Positions 1 to 7,467 of a DNA stretch of 25,751 nt are shown here, one piece after another. Each line of letters starts with the position of its first letter. Within the stretch, counting starts at the first letter, position 1. The notes below the pieces were generated by a model that saw nothing but the letters and a program-made list of their open reading frames with translations, made no database searches and was not told where the DNA came from. The position numbers and the translations under genes are program-made. Origin of the DNA: an uncultured Traorella sp. Its GTDB lineage: Bacteria > Bacillota_I > Bacilli_A > Erysipelotrichales > Erysipelotrichaceae. Location of the stretch: assembly GCA_945919165.1 (NCBI GenBank), contig CAMEIZ010000007.1, positions 1 to 25,751 of the forward strand. Reading direction: 5' to 3'.

Positions 1-596
1 CCCTGATAGTTATACAATGGATTGATGGTATTTCCTGTAATGGTGTGATCATTGATTGTATAATGAACACTTTCACTGAATTGTAATTTTTCGGGTTCAA
101 AGCTTTTTGGCATTTCAATTTCAAAATGAACAGTATTAATCTTACAGTCAAACTGATTGCCAATCAGATTGAAATAGAAATAATCTTGATCAATTTCAAG
201 ATCACGCATTAAGACCGTATAATGAATTTCATAACGCTTTTTGCCGTAAACATATTCATCAGGATCTCCAATCTTGATTTGAACTCCATCACTTTCTGTA
301 TCAACTTCATAAGGATCATTGAGAACAGAAATATCAGAAACTGGAAAATAATACGTCTTTTTGCCTAATTCAGCCCAGTTCATCTCATATTTAACAGGAA
401 TGTTTCGATAAAAGCCATGGGCATATTGACTAAAATCCATCTCAATAATCTCTGTTATGTTTAGCGTTCCATTTTCATTGACCTTGATGTGGATATCATA
501 TTGATCAATATCAAATCTTTCCTGTGCATGAATGTTTATTGGAGTAAGCAAAAGTATGCTGAAAAGAAAAGCTAAAACTCCTTTAAAAATCTTCAT
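1..596 (-). CDS. DUF2207 domain membrane protein, N-terminal part (cut by window edge)
   Basis: The frame opens with a signal peptide (basic MKIFKG, a hydrophobic stretch, then INIHAQ) followed by about 170 residues of beta-rich extracytoplasmic sequence. Visible phrases are IDQYDIHIKVNENGTLNITE and FSQYAHGFYRNIP. This pattern (secreted N-domain, 'D..I.v..nG...v.E.i...F.....GiyR.IP') is what I know from DUF2207 proteins, which continue with a membrane segment and a low-complexity tail; those parts lie outside the window. The gene starts two bases after the lemA stop, so the two are almost certainly cotranscribed, as lemA-DUF2207 pairs commonly are. The function of the family is not established. 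The frame stays open to the window edge; no lesion is seen. Confidence 0.8.
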   Translation of the reverse strand, partial: MKIFKGVLAFLFSILLLTPINIHAQERFDIDQYDIHIKVNENGTLNITEIIEMDFSQYAHGFYRNIPVKYEMNWAELGKKTYYFPVSDISVLNDPYEVDTESDGVQIKIGDPDEYVYGKKRYEIHYTVLMRDLEIDQDYFYFNLIGNQFDCKINTVHFEIEMPKSFEPEKLQFSESVHYTINDHTITGNTINPLYNYQ

Positions 597-598
597 AA

Positions 599-1156
599 TT
601 AGAATTGAACTTTTACGTTCTGTCTTTCTTCAGGAGCATCTACCTCAAATAATGGCTTTCTTTCAAAATGGAATAACGATGCAATGATATTGCTTGGAAT
701 CTTTTCGCATTTTGTATTAAACTGGCGAACTAATGCATTGTAATACTTGCGTGCATTGGCAATTTCGCCTTCCATGCTTTTTAAATCTGCCTGTAGTGAC
801 ATAAAGTTTGCGTTTGCTTTTAAATCTGGATACTGTTCAGCTACAGCATTCAAATGAATCATGGACTGTGCAAGCTGTTTTTCAGCTGCAATTTTTTCAT
901 CAACTGTAACAGCATGTGCCGCTTTATTTCTGGCACCAATTACTTTTTCTAACGTTTCAGATTCGTGCTTTGCATAGCCTTTGACTGTTTCCACAAGATT
1001 TGGAATCAAATCGTAGCGCTTTTTCAGATAAACATCCATCGTTGAAAAGCTTTCTTCAACTTTATTTCTTAATGAAATAAATCCATTGTACGTCATAATG
1101 ACCCACAAAACAATCACAGCAATAACTGCTATAACAAGAATGAGTTTAAAATCCAT
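599..1156 (-). CDS. lemA: LemA family protein
   Basis: A 185-residue protein with one N-terminal membrane helix (about residues 4-23), then a short external or cytosolic helical domain. Family landmarks are visible: YNGFISLRNKVEESFSTMDVYLKKRYDLIPNLVE in sense (here residues 24-57), then VKGYAKHESETLE, ARNKA, YPDLKANANFMSLQ, and ENARKYYNALVRQFNT-like sequence near the end. Length matches the usual 180-190. The start is supported by an AGGAGG site 8 bases upstream. LemA proteins are membrane-anchored helical bundles whose biochemical role is unclear. The gene is followed after two bases by a DUF2207 gene, its usual partner. Its ribosome site lies inside a hairpin that also looks like a terminator of the upstream gene (see 1160-1203). 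Confidence 0.93.
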   Translation of the reverse strand: MDFKLILVIAVIAVIVLWVIMTYNGFISLRNKVEESFSTMDVYLKKRYDLIPNLVETVKGYAKHESETLEKVIGARNKAAHAVTVDEKIAAEKQLAQSMIHLNAVAEQYPDLKANANFMSLQADLKSMEGEIANARKYYNALVRQFNTKCEKIPSNIIASLFHFERKPLFEVDAPEERQNVKVQF

Positions 1157-1159
1157 AAA

Positions 1160-1203
1160 AAAGACCTCCTTTGTCTATACTAAGTATATCACAGAAGGTC
1201 TTT
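1160..1203 (-). promoter_or_regulatory. Terminator-like hairpin overlapping the lemA ribosome site, with a promoter -10 in its loop
   Basis: Read on the minus strand, AAGACCT and AGGTCTT form a 7-bp outer stem around a small inner hairpin (ATAC-TTA-GTAT), and the 3' arm runs into TTTTTT. This is a plausible factor-independent terminator for the upstream acetyltransferase gene. The 3' arm contains the AGGAGG of lemA. The loop contains TGATATACT, an extended -10. A transcript starting there would lack the 5' arm and leave the ribosome site free. Pairing and promoter are seen in the sequence; the insulating function is inference. Confidence 0.5.
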
Positions 1204-1226
1204 GTTTAACTAACTGAATTGTCACT

Positions 1227-2882
1227 CTAATAAAATTCACTGATATATAAATGGTCATTTTTGTCAAAATCACCTTTGACCATCATACGATTGACAAGCT
1301 GATTTTTACCCAAAGGAATATCAGCAATAACATCAATGCTTTGAAACTGATTTAACAGCTCAAATAAGGCTTTTTCATTCATATAAATGCATTCGCTGAC
1401 CAGAGTATGACCTTTATCTACCACAATATAAGCTTCATCATTAGCCATGATTTCATCAAAAAGTTGATGATAGGGAATAAAGAAATGTTCATAATAATGT
1501 AAATCACGTACACGATAACCATCTTTATTTTGTGTAAAAGCCTGATATAGAGATAACAGATGTTGGCTGTTTGAACAAATCTCATGTTTTTCATTTCCCA
1601 AGCCTTCAAAATGTGACAGATAAAGCTGATACATTTCCTTAAAACCAAAAGGTTTATACAGATCCCAATTGTAAGCCTGAATCAGAATGACAGAGTTCTT
1701 GTATATCTCAAGTACATGATTCAAAAGTTTTTTCATATAACCGCATTTTTGATAATAAGGATTGGTAGCTACTCCAACAATAAATATTACTTGTTGTTTT
1801 TGCTGATCTTTGATGATTTCCATTTGACGGGTCTGTAACATACATAATACTTTTGATTCATGTACTAAAAGATGAGTCTGTTTGGGATCATAAAGATATT
1901 CAAAGAAGAATTGTGAAGAAATCTCATCTTCATCTTGGAAGGCATCTTTCCAAAGCTGGATAATTTGATCTTTGTAATCATCATTTGCTGGAATGATTTT
2001 GGTTTCACCCTGATAGGCAATATATTTGGTAACTTTATATATAGGATGCAGGTCTGATTTAGCTTTTCGAAGAGATTCAAGTCCTAAATCATCTTCACGA
2101 TTAAGATATTTGAATTTTGGATCAATCTCCATCAGCGTATATTTTAGTATAGCAACATACAAACCGCGAATAGAATGATCAGCTTTTTCAATATGCATTT
2201 CAATCATATCATCACTTAATTCACTGTAAATAGAAAAAGCTTTCAGCTGATCATCAATAAAAATGCACATACCTTTCAATTCTAATTCATCAAACAAATC
2301 AAAAAGAAGATCGATTCCTTCCATTTCAGTTTCAATTTCATCTTTTCGTTCATGATGATTTTTCCAGTCTTCCAGAAAATCAAAAACTATCACCTTATCG
2401 TCTTTTTTCAGTGGGCGATAAGTAAAACGATGCTGATATTCTTTCATAAAGGCATTGTAATGATTTCTGCGTTTCTGCATCTTTTTTCCGCTCAAAGAAC
2501 GCTGCATTTCAACATCATACACATAGTCTTGTGCATCTATATCATTATGATAAATAAAATGCATCTTGTTGCTTTCACAAAAATCCTTTAGTTTTTGATT
2601 CATACCATGAATCTCATACGCAATGTGATGATCTTTTGAATATTTTTCCATTGCAAAAAAAGCTTCTTTCAGATAACTTTCTTCACACAACGGCATCAGC
2701 CATCCAAAACGGTGATGGTAGTTTACTAATATTAGAATAAAATGTTCGTGTTCTTCATAAAAGATTTCGTAAACATGATTCCATAAAAACATGGTGACGA
2801 CATTGGAGTTATATTCGTTATAGTGGGCAAGTCTTGAAAACTTTCTTAATTGAGGAATAGCCTCTTTATCTAACTTTTTCAT
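1227..2882 (-). CDS. DUF2156 domain fused to a GNAT acetyltransferase
   Basis: A 551-residue two-domain protein. Residues about 1-290 resemble DUF2156, the C-terminal catalytic fold of lysyl-phosphatidylglycerol synthases (itself a double GNAT fold). Landmarks are LSGKKMQKRRNHYNAF near residue 130, a glycine-led strand KGMCIFIDDQLKAFSIY, and YLNREDDLGLESLRKAKSDLHP near 260-280. Residues about 290-420 form a classical GNAT domain with VGVATNPYYQKCGYMKKLL (acetyl-CoA loop). The remaining 130 residues may be an Eis-like accessory region. There is no membrane segment, so it is not a lipid flippase-type MprF. The substrate is unknown; aminoacyl or acetyl transfer is inference. A promoter with -10 TATAAT ends only 8 bases before the ATG and no Shine-Dalgarno is visible, so translation is probably leaderless. 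Confidence 0.8.
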   Translation of the reverse strand: MKKLDKEAIPQLRKFSRLAHYNEYNSNVVTMFLWNHVYEIFYEEHEHFILILVNYHHRFGWLMPLCEESYLKEAFFAMEKYSKDHHIAYEIHGMNQKLKDFCESNKMHFIYHNDIDAQDYVYDVEMQRSLSGKKMQKRRNHYNAFMKEYQHRFTYRPLKKDDKVIVFDFLEDWKNHHERKDEIETEMEGIDLLFDLFDELELKGMCIFIDDQLKAFSIYSELSDDMIEMHIEKADHSIRGLYVAILKYTLMEIDPKFKYLNREDDLGLESLRKAKSDLHPIYKVTKYIAYQGETKIIPANDDYKDQIIQLWKDAFQDEDEISSQFFFEYLYDPKQTHLLVHESKVLCMLQTRQMEIIKDQQKQQVIFIVGVATNPYYQKCGYMKKLLNHVLEIYKNSVILIQAYNWDLYKPFGFKEMYQLYLSHFEGLGNEKHEICSNSQHLLSLYQAFTQNKDGYRVRDLHYYEHFFIPYHQLFDEIMANDEAYIVVDKGHTLVSECIYMNEKALFELLNQFQSIDVIADIPLGKNQLVNRMMVKGDFDKNDHLYISEFY

Positions 2883-2890
2883 ACCATTAG

Positions 2891-2918
2891 ATTATAAGCT
2901 TTCATAAAAAAACTTCAA
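2891..2918 (-). promoter_or_regulatory. Promoter of the DUF2156-GNAT gene
   Basis: Minus-strand TTGAAG, 16-base spacer, TATAAT. The -10 hexamer is separated from the ATG by 8 bases, so transcription should begin at or within about 3 bases of the start codon. Confidence 0.65.
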
Positions 2919-2958
2919 GCACTTTGCAAAGAAAAATAATGGTAAAATTGAAAGTAAA

Positions 2959-2967
2959 TGATATAAT
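2959..2967 (+). promoter_or_regulatory. Extended -10 promoter of the 2993 lipoprotein gene
   Basis: TGaTATAAT, with no convincing -35 at the right distance. It lies 25 bases before the lipoprotein start and leaves room for the AGAGGAG ribosome site. Confidence 0.55.
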
Positions 2968-2992
2968 TGATTCAAAAGAGGAGCGTGTAGAG

Positions 2993-3985
2993 ATGAAAAT
3001 TAAAAAAGTGATATGTCTCTTGCTTACAGCGTTTTTACTTTATGGTTGTAAAAAAGAAGAACCTGTACTTGAAATTGATCCAAATGATGTAGGAAACCTT
3101 TGCATGTCCATCAAACAAATTGATGAACAGTCTTTTGAAGGCGTAATCTTGTTTGAGCTGAATCAGGGATTTCTTCTTCAAGATGAAGACCAATTATATA
3201 AGATACTTGAATCAAGCTTTACTTATGCAAATATGAAAGATTCTGTTGACAAAACATTTGTTGAGAAGTCAATTCAAGCCTGCAAGATGAATGATGCAAC
3301 AGTACTGAAAAGCTTCACTGTTGAAGAAAATGAAAAGATGAATTTGATGAAAGAAGATTTTGTTTCATCAAAAGAAAAAGTGACGATTCAAAGCAGTGAT
3401 CATAATTATGAAATTGAGCTGCCAAGAAGTGTTGTGAGCGTTCCCTTAGAAGTGATTCAACAGCCCGATCCTCAGCCAGTAAAAAAAGGAATAGCACTCA
3501 GTATGGAAAAAGAATTGATATCTTTTACTGACGATCAAATGAAACGTATTAAAAAGGATGTTTTAGGAAAAGGTGTTTCTCATACTTTTATGGTGTGTAA
3601 GGTTGCAAAAGAAGGAAAAATAACAATTTGTCCAAGCGAAAAGCTGGATGAAGAAGGATATGAATTTTCTTTGCAATATGCAATGTCTCATGATATCGGT
3701 GTTTCACAAATACCGGTTGTTACACTTTTAAAATTTAATAAAGGAACAATTCAGGATGATACTGTTGTAAATGTGCTTGGCAAAAAAACTTTCAGTGAAT
3801 TAAAGCCATATCTGTATTATCAAAACAGTGAGTTTTATCTGATTGATGTGAATCCTTTGATTTATAACTATGACAGTCTAGAGACTTATCTTCTATCGGA
3901 AAATAAGAATCTGGATGTAAGCCGATTGGATGAAGTCATGGAAGATTTGAAGGATCAGATTATCCATTACAGTGAAGATCAATAA
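2993..3985 (+). CDS. Lipoprotein of unknown function
   Basis: A 330-residue protein. The longer open frame from 2924 is not used, because the ATG at 2993 follows AGAGGAG at 9 bases and begins a clean lipoprotein signal: MKIKK, a hydrophobic core, and lipobox LLYGC (Cys about residue 19). The mature part is acidic and lysine-rich with no domain I recognise. It contains a central proline patch (QQPDPQPVKKG) that separates two halves of about 150 residues, so a two-domain surface protein is likely. It has its own promoter (2959-2967) and a terminator that encloses its stop codon, so it is monocistronic. The division from the downstream operon is clear. A substrate-binding or cell-surface role would be a guess. 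Confidence 0.8.
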   Translation: MKIKKVICLLLTAFLLYGCKKEEPVLEIDPNDVGNLCMSIKQIDEQSFEGVILFELNQGFLLQDEDQLYKILESSFTYANMKDSVDKTFVEKSIQACKMNDATVLKSFTVEENEKMNLMKEDFVSSKEKVTIQSSDHNYEIELPRSVVSVPLEVIQQPDPQPVKKGIALSMEKELISFTDDQMKRIKKDVLGKGVSHTFMVCKVAKEGKITICPSEKLDEEGYEFSLQYAMSHDIGVSQIPVVTLLKFNKGTIQDDTVVNVLGKKTFSELKPYLYYQNSEFYLIDVNPLIYNYDSLETYLLSENKNLDVSRLDEVMEDLKDQIIHYSEDQ

Positions 3986-3998
3986 GTCTTCACTTTTT
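3971..3998 (+). terminator. Factor-independent terminator
   Basis: An 8-bp stem AGTGAAGA / TCTTCACT with an 8-base loop, followed by TTTTATTTTTT. The TAA of the lipoprotein gene lies in the loop. Confidence 0.85.
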
Positions 3999-4006
3999 AT
4001 TTTTTG

Positions 4007-4015
4007 TGCTATAAT
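4007..4015 (+). promoter_or_regulatory. Extended -10 promoter of the DUF1653 / M50 / COG0523 operon
   Basis: TGcTATAAT directly behind the T-tract of the preceding terminator. The predicted start site (about 4021-4022) falls on the AAGGTG ribosome site of the first gene, giving a leader of only about 10 bases. Confidence 0.6.
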
Positions 4016-4031
4016 GGATAAGGTGATGAAA

Positions 4032-4280
4032 ATGAGAAAAATTAAAGTACATGGAATTTATCGCCATTTTAAAGGCAAGTCTCATTACGTTGAAGATGTT
4101 GCAATCGACAGTGAAACATTGAGCGAGATGGTCATTTATCGTCAGCTTTACGGCAATCGCGAACTGTTTGTCAGAAGTATGAGCATGTTCTTAAGTGAAG
4201 TAGATCATGATAAATATCCACAAGTAACATGTAAATATCGTTTCAGTGAAGTGGAGGATATTCATGAAGTCAAAGATTAG
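4032..4280 (+). CDS. DUF1653 family protein
   Basis: An 82-residue protein. I start it at the ATG at 4032, preceded by AGGTG at 6 bases. Upstream in-frame ATGs at 4014 and 4026 are possible, but 4014 overlaps the -10 hexamer. The sequence shows the DUF1653 pattern: GIYRHFKGKSHYVEDVAIDSET, then MVIYRQLYG, ELFVRSMSMFLSEVD. This is a small beta-barrel-like domain of unknown function. It normally ends with 'PRF.'; here the family phrase is replaced by a longer acidic tail (YRFSEVEDIHEVKD). It overlaps the following M50 gene by 17 bases, so translation is probably coupled. It is the first gene of a four-gene operon. Confidence 0.82.
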   Translation: MRKIKVHGIYRHFKGKSHYVEDVAIDSETLSEMVIYRQLYGNRELFVRSMSMFLSEVDHDKYPQVTCKYRFSEVEDIHEVKD

Positions 4281-5355
4281 TGTTATTTTAATTCAATTGG
4301 TATTAGGCGGATGTATGGGTTTGTTGTTGGGCTATTACTTGATACAAATCGATGTTCGTATGGGCTGGAGCATTCCGGTGTTCATTTATATTGCTATATT
4401 TGGTTTGATTTCTTATATTCTGCAAATTGCACTTCATGAGGCAGGACACTGTATTTTTGGCCTTTTTACTGGTTATCGTTTTGTTTCATATCGAATTGGC
4501 AGTTATATGTGGGTCAAAGAAAATGATAAGATAGTGTTTCGCAGATATCGTTTGAAAGGTACTGCCGGTCAATGTCTGATGGAACCTCCTAAGTCAGAAA
4601 ATCAGCCATATTTTCTCTATAATTTAGGAGGAGGGCTTGTTAATCTAATGCTGGCATTGCTGTTTTTCCTTTTGACATTATTGATCAAGGATCATCTTTT
4701 CTATATCTTTGCCAGTATGATGATTGTGATGGGACTTTTAAGCGGGGTCAGTAATTTGATTCCTATGGATTTAGGAGTTCCAAATGATGGATACAATATA
4801 CTTTGTATTTATCGTGAACCAAAAAGTGTTCATTCACTATATCAGCAGCTGATTCTCTCAAAAGAATATGCAGAGGGTAAGCGTACTTTGGATTTAGATG
4901 AAAGTTTGCTTGAATTGTATGAAGGAGCTGATTTAACTAATCCTCTTAATACTTGCATTGCTGCAAATAAAGCAAATAGACTTATTATTTTAAAAAAATA
5001 TGAAGAAGCAGAAAAACTTCTTAAGGAACTGGAAAGTCTTTCAATCAGTGATATTTATAAAAACAGTGTGACCATTGATCTGATTAGTCTATTGTTGATC
5101 ATGGATGCAAGTCAGAGTGAAATTGAACATTATTTCCAGGGAAAAGTGAAAAAAACAGCTGAAAAGAATAAAACAGATGTTTCTTCTTTATTAATGATGT
5201 ATGGAATTGATCTTTTAGTGAATCATGATGATGAAAAGGCATTGATTGATCTGAAATATTATGAAGATGCGAAAAAGAATTATCCATATCAGGGACTTAT
5301 CAAAGACCTTGATGAAATGAAACATTTATTTGATGAAAGGAATGAGACAAAATGA
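4264..5355 (+). CDS. M50-like membrane zinc metalloprotease with helical C-terminal domain
   Basis: A 363-residue membrane protein. The chosen ATG follows GGAGG by 6 bases. There is an N-terminal helix (about 5-27), then a helix carrying HEAGH (residues 58-62), the HExxH zinc and catalytic motif of site-2-type proteases. A GGGLVNLMLALL helix follows. The second motif NLIPMDLGVPNDG has an Asp in the place expected for the third zinc ligand. After about residue 185 the protein is soluble, helical and TPR-like (ANKANRLIILKKYEEAEKLLKELE). M50 proteases cleave substrates within or near the membrane; the substrate here is unknown. ATGA overlap couples it to the COG0523 gene downstream, which suggests a shared link to zinc supply, but that is inference. 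Confidence 0.85.
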   Translation: MKSKISVILIQLVLGGCMGLLLGYYLIQIDVRMGWSIPVFIYIAIFGLISYILQIALHEAGHCIFGLFTGYRFVSYRIGSYMWVKENDKIVFRRYRLKGTAGQCLMEPPKSENQPYFLYNLGGGLVNLMLALLFFLLTLLIKDHLFYIFASMMIVMGLLSGVSNLIPMDLGVPNDGYNILCIYREPKSVHSLYQQLILSKEYAEGKRTLDLDESLLELYEGADLTNPLNTCIAANKANRLIILKKYEEAEKLLKELESLSISDIYKNSVTIDLISLLLIMDASQSEIEHYFQGKVKKTAEKNKTDVSSLLMMYGIDLLVNHDDEKALIDLKYYEDAKKNYPYQGLIKDLDEMKHLFDERNETK

Positions 5356-6428
5356 CAAAAGTAGATGTAATTTCTGGATTTTTGGGAGCAGGAAAGACAA
5401 CGTTGATCAAAAAACTGCTGTCCGGAGAACTGAAGAACGAGAAAGTTGTATTGATTGAAAATGAATTTGGTGATGTTGGAATTGATGGAACGTTTTTAAA
5501 AGAAGCGGGAATTGAAATCAAAGAGATTAATTCTGGGTGTATCTGCTGCTCCTTGGTGGGTGATTTCAGAAAAGCATTAATTAAGGTTGTAGAAGAGTAT
5601 GAACCTGAAAGATTAATTATTGAACCAAGTGGTGTAGGTAAGCTCAGTGATGTCATTGATGCCATTGAAGATGTTCACTTAGATGTAAATGCACTGGTTT
5701 GTGTTGTAGATATCAATAAGGCTAAAATGTATCATAAGAATTTTAAAGAATTCTTTGATAATCAGATTGAAGCTGCTAAAACTGTCATTTTAAGCCGTAC
5801 AAAAAATGCAGATTCAGAAAAGATAGAAAATACCGTTCATTTGATTCATGAATTAAATCCTCATGCCAGCTGTATCATTGCAGACTGGGATGAACTCAGC
5901 GATCATCAGATTTTAGAAGCTATTGAGCCTCACCATGAGGATCATAATCATGAATGCTGCTGTGGACATGATCATGGTGAACGTGAGGAATGCTGCTGTG
6001 GGCATGATCATGATGAACATGAGGAATGCTGCTGTGGGCATGATCATGATGAACATGAGGAATGCTGCTGTGGCCATGATCACGATGAACATGAAGAATG
6101 TTGCTGTGGGCATGATCATGATGAGGAACATCATCATCACCATCACCATCATCATGGACATGATGCGGATGAAGATTTTATCAGTGTAGCTTATGAAACA
6201 GCACACAGCTATTCAAAAACAGAACTCAATGATATGCTTAATCAACTTGATGAAACAATTCTTCGTGCCAAGGGTATGGTGAAGTCAGAAAATGGATGGC
6301 TGTTTTTTGACTATGTGCCAAATGAAATTGATATTCGTCAGGGTGAAGTTCAGCCAATTGGCAAAATTGTTGTCATTGGAAGCAAAGTGAATGAAGAAAA
6401 GATCAAAGGGATCTTTCATATAGGATAG
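5352..6428 (+). CDS. COG0523 (CobW/ZNG1-like) GTPase metallochaperone with Cys/His repeat tract
   Basis: A 358-residue G3E-family GTPase. The P-loop is GFLGAGKTT (residues 9-17), followed by ENEFGDVGIDG and the metal motif CICC (63-66) in SGCICCSL. The Walker B-like phrase is IIEPSGVGKLSDV. The usual NKxD is replaced by LSRTKNAD. Residues about 193-268 are a metal-binding insert: five copies of a 12-residue unit beginning ECCCGHDHDEHE, then nine consecutive His. The C-terminal COG0523 domain (KGMVKSENGWLFFDYVPNEIDIR) follows. The family delivers zinc, cobalt or nickel to client enzymes at the cost of GTP; the Cys/His tract suggests zinc storage, but the metal is not determined by sequence. 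It overlaps the M50 gene by 4 bases and precedes a second G3E-like gene by 2 bases. Confidence 0.93.
   Translation: MTKVDVISGFLGAGKTTLIKKLLSGELKNEKVVLIENEFGDVGIDGTFLKEAGIEIKEINSGCICCSLVGDFRKALIKVVEEYEPERLIIEPSGVGKLSDVIDAIEDVHLDVNALVCVVDINKAKMYHKNFKEFFDNQIEAAKTVILSRTKNADSEKIENTVHLIHELNPHASCIIADWDELSDHQILEAIEPHHEDHNHECCCGHDHGEREECCCGHDHDEHEECCCGHDHDEHEECCCGHDHDEHEECCCGHDHDEEHHHHHHHHHGHDADEDFISVAYETAHSYSKTELNDMLNQLDETILRAKGMVKSENGWLFFDYVPNEIDIRQGEVQPIGKIVVIGSKVNEEKIKGIFHIG
5952..6155 (+). repeat. 36-bp in-frame tandem repeat (five units) plus nine-His run
   Basis: Units start at 5952, 5988, 6024, 6060 and 6096. Each encodes E-CCC-GHDH plus an acidic end, and the DNA units differ by only a few bases. 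The nine His codons (6129-6155) follow. The near-identity suggests recent expansion by slippage or recombination, so copy number may vary between strains. Confidence 0.95.
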
Positions 6429-6430
6429 TT

Positions 6431-7372
6431 ATGGCAATACCTGTATATATTTTCTTGGGTTTTCTTGAAAGTGGTAAAAGTACACTTATTCACACAACAC
6501 TTTTGGATGAAGGCTTCAATGAAGGAGAAAAGACATTGCTTTTAGTATGTGAAGAAGGAATAGAAGAATATGATTCTGCATTTTTGAAAAAAACTCATAC
6601 AGATGTTGTTTATTTTGAAAATATTGATGAGATCAGTGCGGATGTGTTAAGAGAATTGGATAAAACATATACACCTGATCGTATCATGGTGGAATATAAT
6701 GGAACCTGGAACATTGATGATTTTTTAAACATTGAATTACCGTTAGATTGGTTAGTCGTACAAATCTTGAGTATCATCGATGCTTCAACATTTACCAGCT
6801 ATATCAACAATATGCGTTCCTTTATGTTTAATGTGATCAATCCAGCTGATGTCATCGTTTTCAATAGATGCAGTGAGGATACAAAAAAAGCTTATCTGAG
6901 AACAAACGTAAAATCAATTAATAAACAGGCACAGATTATTTATGAATTAACAGATGGAACAATCTCACCGATGAGTGATGATGAAATGCCTTTTGATTTA
7001 AGTGCCAATGTCATTGAAATCAGTGATGATGATTATGGTTTATGGTACATGGATGCTCTGGATAATGCGAAAAAATATCGTGATAAAACAGTTGTTATAC
7101 GCGGTAAAGTCATGCGCAGAGACATCGATCCAGAGGATATTTATATTATCGGACGAGAAGCGATGGTATGTTGTGCGGAAGATGTTCAGTTGATTGGCTA
7201 TATGGTACAGAGTGAAAATGCAGATGCGATGGTAGACGGTGATTGGTTGGAACTCACAGCTCAAATGAAGGTTGTGTATGATCCTGAATACCAAGGCGAT
7301 GTTCCATTGCTGCAGGAAGTTTCTTATAAAAGAATACCTCCTTTAAAAGAAGAATATGTCTATTTCAGTTAA
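6431..7372 (+). CDS. G3E/COG0523-like GTPase fused to a YcgQ/DUF1980-like domain
   Basis: A 313-residue protein. Residues about 1-195 are a P-loop GTPase with GFLESGKST (10-18) and FNRCSED in the NKxD position. The CxCC metal motif of true COG0523 proteins is absent; VCEEGIEEYDSAFL stands in its region. The C-terminal 110 residues (YRDKTVVIRGKVMRRD, AMVCCAEDVQLIGYMV, GDWLELTAQM) resemble the OB-like C-terminal domain of YcgQ/TIGR03943 (DUF1980) proteins, including the paired CC. YcgQ/YcgR proteins are zinc-responsive permease-like factors in Bacilli, which fits zinc handling. It is the last gene of the operon, two bases after the metallochaperone. Whether it is a chaperone, a regulator or a metal carrier cannot be decided from sequence. 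Confidence 0.85.
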   Translation: MAIPVYIFLGFLESGKSTLIHTTLLDEGFNEGEKTLLLVCEEGIEEYDSAFLKKTHTDVVYFENIDEISADVLRELDKTYTPDRIMVEYNGTWNIDDFLNIELPLDWLVVQILSIIDASTFTSYINNMRSFMFNVINPADVIVFNRCSEDTKKAYLRTNVKSINKQAQIIYELTDGTISPMSDDEMPFDLSANVIEISDDDYGLWYMDALDNAKKYRDKTVVIRGKVMRRDIDPEDIYIIGREAMVCCAEDVQLIGYMVQSENADAMVDGDWLELTAQMKVVYDPEYQGDVPLLQEVSYKRIPPLKEEYVYFS

Positions 7373-7398
7373 GACTCTGATCATTCAGGGTCTTTTCT
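7371..7398 (+). terminator. Terminator of the metallochaperone operon
   Basis: A 10-bp stem AAGACTCTGA / TCAGGGTCTT (one G-T pair) with a TCAT loop, then TTCTTT. The stem begins inside the stop codon. Confidence 0.85.
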
Positions 7399-7418
7399 TT
7401 CATTCTCGTTTTATGTCG

Positions 7419-7447
7419 TGTACATTTTTAAAATGATCATCTATTCT
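7419..7447 (+). promoter_or_regulatory. Probable promoter of the 7468 XRE gene
   Basis: TGTACA, 17-base spacer, TATTCT; each hexamer matches consensus at four or five positions. The ribosome site AAAGGAG follows. Confidence 0.4.
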
Positions 7448-7467
7448 GTTAGAGAAAGGAGAAGCAA

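Noticed and set aside
3972..4031. N-terminal extension of the DUF1653 protein
   Set aside because: It would start inside the upstream terminator and run through the -10 hexamer; the conserved domain starts after 4032.
5300..5665. 121-codon antisense frame over the metallochaperone start
   Set aside because: No ribosome site and composition of a shadow frame; the plus strand carries conserved GTPase motifs.
5952..6131. CRISPR-like regular spacing
   Set aside because: The units are contiguous, in frame and coding, with no spacers and no cas genes.
5913..6206. Long open frames on both strands across the Cys/His repeat
   Set aside because: They are by-products of the 36-bp repeat, which keeps all frames open; they encode low-complexity Met/Ile strings without start signals.
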